DNA from: Polytrichum commune | Taxonomy: Eukaryota > Streptophyta > Polytrichopsida > Polytrichales > Polytrichaceae | Length of the DNA: 64,000 nt | Assembly (NCBI GenBank): GCA_950295325.1 | Contig: OX485806.1 | Location: 42,656,001-42,720,000, forward strand | Direction: 5' to 3' | In this document: positions 47,599-59,883 of the stretch, in pieces | Numbering within the stretch: position 1 is the stretch's first letter | How the letters are laid out: every line of letters starts with the position of its first letter | Made by a program: the position numbers and the translations under genes | Notes under the pieces: model-generated | Seen by the model: only the letters and a program-made list of their open reading frames with translations | What the model was told of the DNA's origin: nothing | The model's database searches: none

Positions 47599-47813
47599 CA
47601 CACTAACACAAATCCAAAACCCCACTACCAAAGCCATACTAACCCCGAAAGAATTTCAATCCACATACAAACACATACACAAAACCATCAAAGAGGCTCT
47701 CCAACAAGCAACAACATTGTCCCCCCCCCCCACCCACAAACTCTACAAACCCAATACAACAAACACCACCACAAAGCGAGGTCATGATAAACATCCCCCC
47801 TATAACAAGCAAT

Positions 47814-49284
47814 CCAAACAATAATAAAAGAAAAGACCTCCACCAAAAAAGACAAATGGGGTGCACAAGCAATAAGGACGAACTACCTTTGCCAATGGCA
47901 AGCCCCACAAGGCATCATACAACAATGGAGAAGTGAGGTAAAACTACTACACCCGGATAATATATTTCTAGAACATAACATACTATGTATTACACAACAT
48001 CACAAAAAGCAAGCCGAACTCTTAGCCACCCACACATACGCTAATTGCCTCAATCACATACAATCAAAAGACAACAAAGTCATATACCCCCCTCTTCACA
48101 TCACCAACCTAAAATTATCCATACAAGAATGCAACCTGGATAAAGACATTCAAGTAAACCAACCAACCATCCAAATACAAAACTCCGAAGCCAACATATA
48201 TGACCAAAAAGGAAACTACATGGCCACCATCACTATAGAAAGGCTACAATGGCTATGGAACCAATTCTCTTACCACCATTTCTCACAAACACGGGTAGAT
48301 CACTCTAAGTCATTTTTGTGCACCACGTGCGGCTGGGGTTTTTTTTGTTTTGGGGCATTTACCTTCAAGGGTTGAATTAAAGCCTCCCTATAATTACTTA
48401 AATTTCAAAAATGGCCCATTTTTTTGCACCCTTCCATTACTTATATTGTCCAAGTCACTACAATTTTTTGTATTCTATATTTATTTTAAGTAAAAAAAGC
48501 TAATCTACTTCCTAACGCAATTGACGAGTGTTGAGGGAAAGCATGGTAACAAAGAAGGGTGCAAACATTAATACCATTGAAACAGAGTTATGAAGAAAAC
48601 ACATAGGAGACCATAGCAAAGTAATATCATTGCAAACACTGTTATGATAAAAACACATAGGAGATGTTAGCACAAATACCACATACGACATGCCAGCAAC
48701 ATACCTTCTAGGATCCTTATCTTCAGCCCCTATATTAATTTTACAAATAAATAATGGCCCACGTTTTATGTCCATCTAACTTACTTATAATGGGATTGTA
48801 TACATTTAATGGCCCCTTCATTATTTGGAATTCATTTATAATTTTTATTTCAAATGATTTTAATCCTCTCTATATTATGCCGCACGTCGTTTTTAAAATG
48901 CACGAAGTGATCTACCCGTGCTCACAAACTACAAAAGCCCTCCAACCCCCACCACAAAACTTTGAAACTGAAATACTCTGGCTAATACAAAGATACATAA
49001 CCATACTCCCCAAAACAATGCCAAAAAACATACAACCCCAAAACATGCACCATACAATAAACCCGACAATTATCAAAACATTAATAAACTCCCTCAAAAT
49101 CACGCACTCCTACTATTCATCCCCACTCACATGCCCCACACAACTCACACAATATCACTCACCCCATAACCGCGACATAATATTTGGTTCCATAGGACAC
49201 GCACAAACCTCTAGATAGAAAGGTATTGGTCTAGCCTACCCCACAAACCATAAAACAACCATCGAAGCCATCCACTGGGCTAGA
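47814..49284 (+). pseudogene. LINE ORF2 middle region between RT and RNase H
   Basis: Apart from the hAT-like insertion (48290-48920), this is an open stretch in a consistent frame: about 47814-48289 (WGAQAIRTNYLCQWQAPQGI through IERLQWLWNQFSYHH) and 48921-49218 (ALQPPPQNFETEILWL through IGHAQTSR), then TAG 49216-49218, then KGIGLAYPTN...HWARMAAKED running into the next piece. Part of it (FGSIGHAQ, GLAYPTN, ITILIINHNDWT, 49170-49345) has a spacing like class I DNA methyltransferase motifs, but a required NPP[YW] motif is not present. The function is unknown. Upstream, 47602-47813, has a frameshift at a C-run near 47727. Confidence 0.55.
48290..48920. mobile_element. hAT-like non-autonomous element, copy B (631 bp), inside the LINE
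   Basis: Ends CACGGGTAGATCACT and TGATCTACCCGTG match those of copies A and C. The target duplication CTCACAAA is perfect on both sides (48282-48289 and 48921-48928). It has an extra internal stretch (about 48495-48700) with a duplicated AACACATAGGAGA motif. It is longer than copy C by about 70 bp. No coding capacity. Confidence 0.93.
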
Positions 49285-50115
49285 ATGGCGGCCAAAGAAG
49301 ACTCAAACACGATCACCATACTCATAATCAACCATAACGACTGGACCACAGAACAAATCCCACTTACCACAAGTGGTGACATACACACCCTTGCAACCAT
49401 CCCTCCGCATACCATACTATATAACCCTACGCCGGAATGGCCAAAATATTACCAATACGTAGAACACTCACTCACAACAATACTATGTATACATAACCAC
49501 GCCAACCTCACACCAAGCCTAAAAACCCCACAAGAACTCGCACAAGTACTAGAGCATACCATCAACACACCCATAGACACATTCCCAATCAAACCCACAA
49601 TGCCAAATTACCACATTAAATTCTCAAACATATGGAAAAACGCCCCCATAAAAAACATCCCCCACTCAAACCTCCCCAGTAAATACTACCGCCAACACCC
49701 CCTCAAATTCCCCCCACAACAATGCATGTACACAAATGGTTCATTCATTCCACCAACTAAGAACTCCGAAGGTCAAATAGAGGGTGACATCGCAAGTTCA
49801 GGAGTATATAGCCCCAACACAAACATCTGCATATCAGAACGACTACCAGGATATCAAAACATACTTAGAGCAGAATTAAATGCTATACTCATAGCAGTCA
49901 AAACCATTCAAGTCATACAAATCAAAACACACATCTTTACGGATAGCCTTAATAGCATATATCTACTTAGTAACCATATACAACACCCAACCTCACAACA
50001 CCACCACCCGGACAAAATCCTCATAGCCGCCATAATACACCAAATCTACCTAACACCGAACTTAGTACATATACATAAAGTACGTGCCCACACGGGCATC
50101 CAAGGAAATGAATAG
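49285..50115 (+). pseudogene. LINE RNase H domain region, broken
   Basis: Open for 276 codons. The C-terminal half is RNase H-like: MYTNGSF at 49726-49746, RAELNAILIA (Glu) near 49870, IFTDSLNSIY (Asp) near 49931, then KVRAHTGIQGNE up to the stop 50113-50115. The first catalytic Asp of YTDGS is replaced by Asn (AAT 49735-49737). The last acidic residue lies beyond the stop in the next frame (VDALANEG), so a one-base loss occurred at about 50110. RNase H removes RNA from the cDNA hybrid; this copy should be inactive. Confidence 0.75.
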
Positions 50116-51152
50116 TCGATGCACTAGCCAACGAAGGCACAAATAAAGAAAAACCCACTCCCACACCCCATATACACATCGCACACGCTACACCATATTG
50201 GCTAACAAGTTGTCCCACAGCAACACGCAATGGGGCAAATCAAAACTTGCACACATTCATCACAAAAACACACGAAAAACAAGAAGTTAGGTTGGCCCAA
50301 CATAAACACCCATATGTAGATAAATGGCCTTCCAACGACCAAATAAACCACAAACTCTCCAACCACTTTTGGAAAAACAATAAAATAACGGACGCTCAAA
50401 TCACCCAAACTCTAAAATTTTGATATGCCCAATACATAGGTAACCATAGAAAGAATATTTTTTGGCCCCTCAAATTTCAAAATCCAAACTATACATTGTG
50501 CCGTAAAAACGAAAGAGACACATGGCCACACTTACTCTCAATGTGCGAACACCCATACTTAAAGGGCCTAAGAATAGCACGCCACAACAAGGCAGTCCAT
50601 CTCATCACCCAAACACTCCAAGCCAACAAACACACCAGATACTACACACTAACAAATGCAGGTAATATCAACGACAACAACCAAGAACAAACAATCCCCG
50701 AATGGCTCATTGAATGCCTATGCCCCCAAACCAGCTGTCAGTGCCACGCTAGACTAAGACCCAACATCCTATGTATTATAGGAGCCCCTAACCACACCCC
50801 AACACCCATGCTACCTTCACCCACACGAACCATCCAATTCATTGAATTCACGTACAGCCACGACAGATTCCCAGAACAAGCCATAACACACAAACATGCC
50901 AAATACGACCCATTAATCAGCACTATACAAAGCAAGGGATGGAAAACAAACCCCCTTATAACCATCACAGCAGGAGTTAGAGGTGCCATACACGAACAAT
51001 CCATCAAAAAATTAGAAGACCTCAAAATCCCAAAACCTAATATCAAAATCCTCATGAAAAACATACATCAAAACGCCATCAAATATCTCACATACCTCGT
51101 ATTAAATAAAAGAAAACTCGATAACAAACAAAATACCGTTGCACCTCCCTAG
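50116..51152 (+). pseudogene. LINE C-terminal region: Cys/His motif and restriction-like endonuclease-like domain
   Basis: After the RNase H frameshift, coding continues with VDALANEGTNKEK to a stop near 50422, then in frame to the TAG at 51150. It includes LCRKNERDTWPHLLSMCEHP (about 50488-50550), the C...H...C pattern seen after RT/RNase H in LINEs, with one Cys lost. Then IQFIEFTYSHD (50832-), KHAKYDPLISTIQSKGW and ITAGVRGAI (about 50970). This hydrophobic-E-x-T / K-x-x-KY / G-x-RG layout resembles the C-terminal restriction-like (PD-D/ExK) endonuclease of early-branching LINEs. If right, the element carries both endonuclease types, as in Dualen/RandI elements of green algae. Confidence 0.55.
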
Positions 51153-51350
51153 AAACTTACCCCTCACTCCTTACAATATACTTCTTACACTATACTTTCT
51201 ATTTCTTTTCTACTAAAAGAGCCCACCTCCCAATGGAGGCATAACTCCCCATGCTACAACACGGCCCGCCGTGTTTAGCATTCGGACAACGGGCTCGCAT
51301 TCACGCCGGTACAATGTGCGGGCGTTACTTTTTCTTTTCTTTTCTAATGT
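51153..51350 (+). other. LINE 3' untranslated region with two hairpins
   Basis: CCTCC-CAAT-GGAGG (51226-51239) and AACACGG-CCCG-CCGTGTT (51258-51275) are perfect short hairpins, followed by GC-rich sequence and a T/C-rich tract. LINE RTs often recognise such 3' structures. The role here is inferred. Confidence 0.5.
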
Positions 51351-54300
51351 CCTTGGAAATTGAGAGAGCCAATTGACTTAAATGACCTCGTCCCTAGAGG
51401 TATCATGTTTTTAATCTATGGCAAGTCACAAGATGGAGCTAAAGGGACAAGGCAAGGCAACTATTGCTTGCGGGGAAAAAAACCGAAAGGTCAAGGTCTA
51501 TTTCTTCCCTACGACCCCCGTATTGAGACAACTACGTCCATGTTAACCGGTTGGACAATATATTCCTTAGTTGGATGATAGACTGGCAACAAAACTATTG
51601 GACTAAATTTAGGGTTAATCAATGAATTACGTAGTTGAACTGACCTTTGAAGTTGAATTAAAAGGATCTAATTAACATGAGACCATGGACGACTCCAAAG
51701 TGCCTTTGACTTTGGTTAAGAGACAAAAATGGGTTACTTATGCAAGACAATTGACTGTGGTTGTGCCTATGTTTGTGCACCGCACTTGGTCCAATTAAAA
51801 CAAACTCACTGCCAAACAATTGCCTGGGAATTTAAAGTGAGGTAAGAGACTGCCACATTTGCATGTACTGACATGGAGAGGCTTTTAGAGTTTTTATCCC
51901 CTACCCGTAAACCAATTGTCAGTCCTATTCCAAAATAAAGTGAAGTAACCATGTGTTTTCCCTAATAAACCTTATTTGAGACGCCTAGATGTTGTACAAG
52001 TCACCTTTTAAGTCTTCACTGATTGTTTTCCTGGGTTTGTTTTTAACCAAATTTACACTACAACAAGTTTCCAACTACAAATAATCAAATTATGACAACA
52101 TGTAGTAGAAGTTGGCACATTATTTTATTCTTATCATAATCCATTAGCTACTCTAACTTGCAAGAAACAACCACGTTGATTACTATATTGAGTTTTCATT
52201 TTGACTGTTGACTGCTATGATAGCAATCAAATGTTGCATTGATTACTGAATTGATTATCATATTTTGATAATTCAATCTTGTGATGATATTCCGCTAGGT
52301 GTCATGCCCAAATGTTACATTGTCATCATTATTGACATGTATAATATGATGTGTAGAGGCCTTGTCATGTCCATTTGCACATCCATGACCTTATGAACCC
52401 CCACATTGTCTTGATGCATTAGCAATGTTAGGTGAGCACCCTCCTCCATGTCCCTACTGGGCAATGACTACTAGACATCAAGGATGACAATTTTGTTGTT
52501 TGTGGGACCTTTGTTCATTTCTTAATTTTGGGTGTTTGGGATGTTTCACAAATCTAATCCAAATAGGTGAGGCAATGGTCCTTCTAAAATGGAAATTGAA
52601 GCCAAAAATTTGCAAAATCATTCCAAAGGAGCGTTGTGCATGTTTTGTTTGGTTGACCTACACCACTGTACACCCTCTTAAAACATGATGGAAAATTGAC
52701 CCATATCATGCCTCTTACACGACATCAAGTGTAGGGACTTAAGAAAATCATGATCATATCATTGCATGGGCACATGAGATGCCAAATGTTGCCATGAGTT
52801 GAACCTATATAGTTTATATATCAACTAACATTTTTGAACAAGATCATCACTTGGAATTGCATATGTCCCCTTCTCCAATGCAAATTACCCTGATCATAGC
52901 CGAGGCTCATGTAGATAAGTAATTTTGTCCAATCGGGATTAGCAATTGACTTAAATATGCAATTTTTTTTTTTTGCCAGGTTTTGAATTAACATGATGTT
53001 GGTTGAAGAGCCAAAGGCATCCAAGTGCACATGAAATGGTTGATCCCATTATGGTGGGCTTGAAAATGTTGGGTTGGTATAGAATAAATGGAAGGTCAAT
53101 TGTCTACCGAAAACCAATTTCCCAAAACAATCACTAGAAATAGGACAATTGATTGATGTGAATGGACATCAAATTGTTGATTTGTTGACATTGATAACCT
53201 CGCGCAAAAATTGGCTAATCAAATCAATTAGAATGGTTGTTTTGCCCAATCAACGGGTTGACTTGTATGGTCATTCAAAGGAGCCGATTGGTTGACTATT
53301 GCCCCTTATCCCCACCCTTTAATTTATTCAAAGGAATTCATGAGGCCCATTAATCCCAACAATACACCTCCTTTTTATTTTGAAGACATTGTATACATAG
53401 CAAGCATTACCCAAAAAATATACATGGTTGTGAATTTCCTACCCACAAAAGCTAGACATTTACACGTTTTTCATGACAAATCCTCTTTAAGGAACATCTA
53501 TTATAATATATAGCTCTTAGAATTTTGTGGCCAATCATGAATAAAGGGATTTTTGAACCAATGGTTTAGAGTTACATTGTTAGATATCACCATGAACACC
53601 ATAAGGAAGCTAATTTTATTTTCAAAAATTGGAACACCATAGAGGAAAAAATGTGTATACAAATGTTGCATAAGAACGGGCACAATAATTCTTTAAGATT
53701 TATGATGCCATATTATACACGTACTATGATTTTGTATCACATACATGTTGAGGCCCACAAATATAAACATGCATTACTTACGTTTTTGATTCAGAATGAT
53801 TCTCATTGATCATTTGCACCAAAAGGTGTTGATGCATAATTTAGACTTGCAAACAATAAAACCAATACATGTAACTAGCAAAAATGAGTGTTAAAATTGT
53901 ATTGGTGGATGCCACACAAAATGGAATGGTTCCACCACTAAATGCATTATGTAGACACTAATTACAAAAACTAACAAGGCCATAATTTTACTCACCCTTC
54001 CATTATTACAATACTAAGGATTTATGAAAATCATATTAAAATTTCTTAATTCTACTAGAATTGGGTTCAAAATAGTTGGAAATGTTGCTTATACACCAAA
54101 CATGTAAATCAAGTATTCATAAGCTCCTATGGACTACCAACATTACCAATTCACAAAATCAAGCCTTATACATACACTAAAAATGAAAACAAAACATACA
54201 TAGAAATGTATCCACTATTGCCACTGCTATCCATAACAGAGCTTTGGAAAAAAAAATTGTAGAAAAAAAAATACCAACATGACGTTTATATGTTTAAAAC

Positions 54301-55696
54301 ACAACCCTATTAACTTGTGTGAAAACTTCAAACCATGTGCGAGGTTTAGGATGAGTTTCTCATGTGTCATTGTCATCATAAATTTAACATGTGAATCAAG
54401 TTGTTTGTGTACACTAAGGGTTGTATCACTAATTACAATCCATCAACTTGACTTCAACAAAAATAGAAAACAATATAAGCCAACTTTGCAAACCCATTAT
54501 AGAACCTAAACCTTATGGTCCCCGGTTCCCCACAATTAGAATAGATCTATATTCAATACTCGATGTATGTGTGGTTGACCATTACAAAGTTGAGCATATA
54601 GGTCAACTCGACCAAAGATAATTTGGACAACCATGTATTATGTATGCGAGGCATCACATGACATGAAAAATAACAAGTCATCCCAAAAAATATGAGATTC
54701 TATGCATTTTGCAAAGACAAAAATTGGGAGATGGCATCGATTCCTCAACTACCATTAATGATATGTTTGGTTCACTAATCACAATACATGATACTCCCTA
54801 GCACGATCTCCAATCATGGCTTGAAAATTTGGGAGAAACTGCAATTCCTCCCTATTGGTTGTACTCCCATGTGCGATCCACCCACATTGTGCACCTAATG
54901 GAGGAGGCTAGGAAGTACGGTTGTCATCAACACATAATCAAAGAGATCAAAAAAAAGTCAATCAATCATTACCATAACCTACAAAGTCGTAATAGCCATC
55001 CAACCTAAATTACCACAATGCCCACAATCCACCTCACCCAGTGCTTCAATGTAACTATCATAAACACATGCCCAATCTAAACCTTTATTATTGAGCACAA
55101 AAACCTATATTGAATCAAATATCTATTGTTAGGTTTTGATAAAACCTATTGAAAAACAACACATTTACCTACATAGATGCAAAACATACAAGCTCAACTA
55201 TTGGATACAACATGAATACAAAAGAAGGAAAATGAATAAGCCTCATTGTATAGCTCTCCCCCAAAGTTGAATATATAAAGCAAATGTATTGATTTAAGAT
55301 CATTTCATTTGAACAATTAGATTATCTTACAATGAAAAAACTAAACTATATACCTAAATCCAACAGAGACAACCAATTTGAAAGAGTTTGTTGAGAATAG
55401 GAAGTAACATACAAAACATCTATGGTTGTAACATAGTAGTCAAAAAATCATTTGTTATTACGATCTATAATGTTTGGTGCATTTTATTAATGGTTGTATG
55501 TCGATATAAATGACATTTTAATAATGGTTGTGGGTTGATGTGTGTGAGGTTGTAATATTGGTAGTGGAATGATGTGAAAAAATCTCCCTTAATGGCATGA
55601 TCAAGGTTAATCTATGTGTATTAATAGGTCCTCATGGGAAATTAAAGGCCTACTAAAGCTAGATGCATAACACAGTGTAATTGTTGAAAATCCACC
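51351..55696. other. AT-rich intergenic DNA, no supported gene
   Basis: Short open frames (for example 51360-51578, 53292-53513) show no domain I recognise and no shared frame with neighbours. No tRNA, element end or long repeat was seen. A poly-T run lies near 52965. Confidence 0.5.
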
Positions 55697-55737
55697 ATCT
55701 AAGTCCATTGACATTATCTAAGTCAATGGACTTAGAT
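55697..55737. repeat. Perfect 16-bp inverted repeat
   Basis: ATCTAAGTCCATTGAC (55697-55712) and GTCAATGGACTTAGAT (55722-55737) are exact reverse complements around a 9-nt spacer. Part of the arm recurs again just downstream (AATCTAAGTCAAT, 55741-55753). Confidence 0.85.
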
Positions 55738-56399
55738 AATAATCTAAGTCAATCCATTTGTAGTCACTTGATCATATTTGAATTTCAAATTGCCTATACA
55801 CATGGGGAACTAATTTAATAATACCAAGAATCTTGGTTTATTGGTTTTCCTTTTGGCAATCATTACCAATCTATTCATTTGATCAATTTGTTGTCTCAAT
55901 ATGGCCCACTTTGACCCAACCTTTCTCCTCATTTTCTTGACCTTACCTAACCATAACAAACCTTCATCCACACAATCTAGTGTACCTCGTTTTGAAACCT
56001 TACTCTAAGTTTTTTTCATTGTAGATTTTGATAGTTGAAGACATTGCAACATTATTATGTTGAACAAAATAAATCCCACCATCACTTCCGATCATACATG
56101 TATTAGAGTCATAAGCTTCATTCAAATGGTTGTGTTGAAATAATTATGAAGAATTTTGGTGAATTTTTATTTATTAAATACAAGGTTATCATTTATTTGT
56201 GAGATTAATGATGATTTTTGGGTGTGGCCTTGATATCAACACCAATCTATTTCTAATTCTCATGCACATCCAACATGTTGGTGATCACATTTCGGACCTC
56301 TACCTCAACCACAAAGAAGAGGATCAAGGCCATCATCAAATACACCTTTGTCTACGTCAACTTTATTATATGTTCATTCAAGTTTAGATATTGAATTTG

Positions 56400-56710
56400 T
56401 AAAACATCATTAAAAAACATAACCATCTTGGTCATCACGGGGCATATAAGTTTTACTTTGTGGGTATGCCATGTGCTTTGGATATGCTTGCTCTAGTAAC
56501 CAAGGGTCCAATACCCATTGTTTATCTTTAGCAATTGAAGAAGGTACCATGTTGAATATTTGGAGCATTTTTGTCTTAAAATCTTCTTTTCAACACATAC
56601 ATTATAACATTGCATACTCATTCATATCAACAACCGTCACACCTTCATTGAAAAGGTGGAGTGATGCCCAAATGTTTCCCATCATATTGTAGACTCGGCC
56701 AAATATTAAG
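56400..56710 (-). pseudogene. Possible decayed coding relic on the minus strand
   Basis: On the minus strand the stretches MMGNIWASLHLFNEGVTVVD (about 56680-56610) and KQWVLDPWLLEQAYPKHMAY (about 56530-56470) read like protein, separated by stops and a frame change. I do not recognise the family. Confidence 0.25.
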
Positions 56711-58500
56711 CCTTAATCAACATACTCAATACCTAGTAATTGAATCAACAAGCTTGTGAAAGTCATAAGCTATTTTTAGACCAATTATACCATTGATTTT
56801 GGAAATCAAAATTTCATAAAAGTCAATATTCCTTAGATGTATAAATACTCAAGATTATTTAAAATATATAATTGGAATAACTACATTTGTGCATCTACAA
56901 AACATTATTGGCTAATAAATAACTTGATAGTGTTCACCTTTTGGAATTGCCAAAAACTAAGTGATTGCCATGTTTAATCCAATGTTTTAAAAACCTACCA
57001 AAAAAAATAAGACCTTTGCTTGATTCCTTAGGTTGAGTGTTACAAATTAGAAAATGTCAATGTAGATTGAGCAAATTTCAAAATACATTTTATTTTCATG
57101 AGGTACAATCTTGATGTAAACAAGAAGTTTGCACAATTTTTTCCAATTCACTTGAAGTATGAGCCAACACAAAATTTGTAATCTCAAGATGACCATGACT
57201 TGTTTTATAATGTCATGGAAATATTCTTGCCACAAATATCCAACACAACGTGTGGCGACTCTTATGAAAAGGGCTAACCACTATGACCATGACAAACCGT
57301 CCCATTTTGTTAGTGCAAAAATGGTCAAGAATGTTAAAATACCACTTTCTTCCAAAACCTACAATGGGTTTATAGGACAATACAAAAATGTGATCAACCT
57401 TTGAGTTGTTAAAACCAATCAACGTATCACATTTGGGCTCCCATGCCGCTCATCTTTCAACCTTGGTATCACCTTTTGCTAGGATAATTGAGACCGCACC
57501 AATGATACCATGCGCCTATTTAATATCTTTGTAGATTTCAAATTCTCACTAAAATAATTTAGCAAATTTATTGAAACAAATTCAACACCTTTTTGGTTTT
57601 TTTTTTAAATTGTTAAATGTAGATCCAAAAACAATTGAACTTAAAAGGTTGCACATGTTCCTACCTCCATGATTTCTATTGTTTGCAAGAAAAAATTAGA
57701 GTTTTTAATTTTTTAATTTTTTAATTTTTTATCTGACCCACTTTCAGTGCAATTTAGATTGTTTGCTATATCTTTAAAAAAACTCCCATAGATCAAGTTT
57801 GCCACTAAATGCATTTGCCCTATGGGCATGTAAAGTGTTAGACTAAATTCATACAAGGCATGCTCATTTGAAGACCCTTTGGTTTCTTATTTTAAAGTGG
57901 GATTTTCATCTTCAATTGAGTTATCCTAGCCTTAGCAAACCAACAACGCATCTTCTCAATGTGGAACCCTATGTTTATCTTATATTGTAGTTTGAGAGTT
58001 TTTATACAAACAAATAACCGAGTCACCTTCCATGTTCAATATCCATGGAACCCACTTAACACCAGTTTCATTAAAAGTGCACATAAGCATGTGCATTTTT
58101 TGGGGATTAAATTTTAATATTTTATTCTCAATTCTTGAAATGAATATGCAATAAAATTGTCCTTTGGCATAACTACTTTCAAATATCATTAGTTATAAAT
58201 AATTCTAAAAAATTATTTATACACTACATGACCGTCATATTTATATTTTGTTTCATTTTTCAAGTCAAAACATTCTAAGCTATGAAATAAATCAAAGGAG
58301 TATAATACATCCCTTTGTGCATAGCTTTTTTTTTTTAATTGAATGAGAAATGCAACACATACATCTCACCTTTTGGCTAAAAACATGAAAATAAATTGAA
58401 ACTAAGTGGCACATCACATGCTTTATCATGAAGCAATAACATTGAATTTGGTGATTCCAAAGAAAATAACAACATACTTCTATCACCTTATATTTAAAGA
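56711..58500. other. AT-rich intergenic DNA
   Basis: Only low-complexity features: (TTTTTAA)n near 57700-57730 and scattered A-runs. A minus-strand open stretch at 57213-57422 shows no recognisable domain. Confidence 0.4.
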
Positions 58501-58699
58501 TTTAAAATCAATAAAGTCAAACAAAGGAGTGAGACATGTGCATCGTCCTCCATAAATATAATTTATAAAATTATAAATTAAAACAAACACTAATAGAAAC
58601 ATATTAAGTTGAGATGATCATAGACATGGTGGTAAACTAAACAAATTCATATAATCAATGAAAATAATTTGGTATTCAAATTGCATTTGTCTTAGTTTA

Positions 58700-58970
58700 A
58701 TACCACAAGTTCAAAAAAAAATTCAGGTTTGTTAATAAGGGTGAGGCAACACAAGTTCAAAAACGTACAATTTTTTTAACAAAGGTGAGGCATGTGTCTT
58801 ATCATGAAAACCATAAGTTAAAAATAAATCGGATTTGTGAACAAAGGTAAGGCATGTGCTTCTACTTAAAAACCATTGATTAAAAAATAAATTTTGTTAA
58901 TAGAGGTAAGACATGTGCCTCACCCTAAATCACAAGTTCAAAATGTTAGAATTATTAACAAGGGTTGATA
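58700..58970 (+). repeat. Minisatellite, about 60-bp unit, 3-4 diverged copies
   Basis: Units with GTTCAAAAA...TTTGTTAACAAAGGTGAGGC then ATGTG: cores at about 58741, 58785, 58847 and 58905, the last reading AGACATGTGCCTCACCC. The GTGAGGCATGTG core is related to that of the array at 59884-60511. Confidence 0.65.
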
Positions 58971-59883
58971 TTTTTTTAATTATGGATAAAGAAAAAAAAA
59001 TTCATAGTTTTAAAATTGGAGATGAAAGATGCTGATTTTGAAGGTTTTAAAACGAGGGTGAAAGTCGCATATTTCAGAGTTTCAAAATGAGGATGAGGTA
59101 TTTATAACTAAAATTTTGGATTGCAAACTACATATAATAAATATATTTTTTTTCTAGTAATTAATAAAATATATTATTTCTAGATAAACAAATTCAGATC
59201 TAGATTAGATCTGAATCTCAAGGAAATTCTAGAACTAGGATTTACCTCAATGACAGTGCTAAATTGAAATATACTTTGAGTTTGGTTGAGAGTAAGCATA
59301 TAATGCGATGCTAAATAGATCTTGATATGGGATTTAAACTTCAGGCGCTTGATAGTATAGAAATCAAAGGTAGAGTCAAAAATTACATGAGCAGCAAATG
59401 AAGACATTGGAGTTGTTTGTTGAAGTGCATTTGTGAGATAATGCGTAGCAAGATGATAGAGTTGAAGTGACGAGAATCTATGGTACAAGTTAGATAATTT
59501 AGTATTAGTGAAACACCCTAAATTTTTTATACACAACAATCAGATCAAGGAATGAGTGGGTACCAAGAAAAACAACGTTGACGTTGTACATCACTAAAGC
59601 AAGAGAAAGCATGTGCCGGAGTAGACAAACGTCGGAGAAAAGTAGCAACAAAGAAAAAAAATGGGTAGACATGAGCAAGAGAACTTGACCTAAAATTTAA
59701 GCGACGTTCTAGGTAAGTTCGAATGTGCAATTGCCAATCTTATACGTGTTCACCAAGTCTATATTATTCTACTGTGCACAAATTTAAGAATTTAGAGTTG
59801 AAATTTTTTGAGTGCGTTGGTGGCGCCATTGTACTTGTACCTAAATCTTCTACAACTATAATTAACCATACCTTCTATAATGG

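Larger units (their letters stand above)
47602..51350 (+). mobile_element. LINE retrotransposon, 3' part (middle region, RNase H, Cys/His motif, C-terminal endonuclease-like domain)
   Basis: Sequence of the same A/C-rich, G-poor character and coding direction as 26841-32638 resumes right after the CACTA target duplication, so this is the other half of that LINE. It is itself interrupted by a hAT-like copy at 48290-48920. It ends about 200 bp after the last coding stretch in a region with two small hairpins. No poly-A tail is visible and the 3' boundary near 51350 is approximate. Confidence 0.85.

Noticed and set aside
47596-47787. 63-codon frame crossing the CACTA right end
   Set aside because: It spans the element junction; the frame is chance and the LINE frame nearby is different.
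48754-49218. 154-codon frame starting in the hAT-like element as a fusion gene
   Set aside because: Its first 55 codons are hAT-like element sequence and the rest is LINE coding that continues from 48289; the ATG is accidental.
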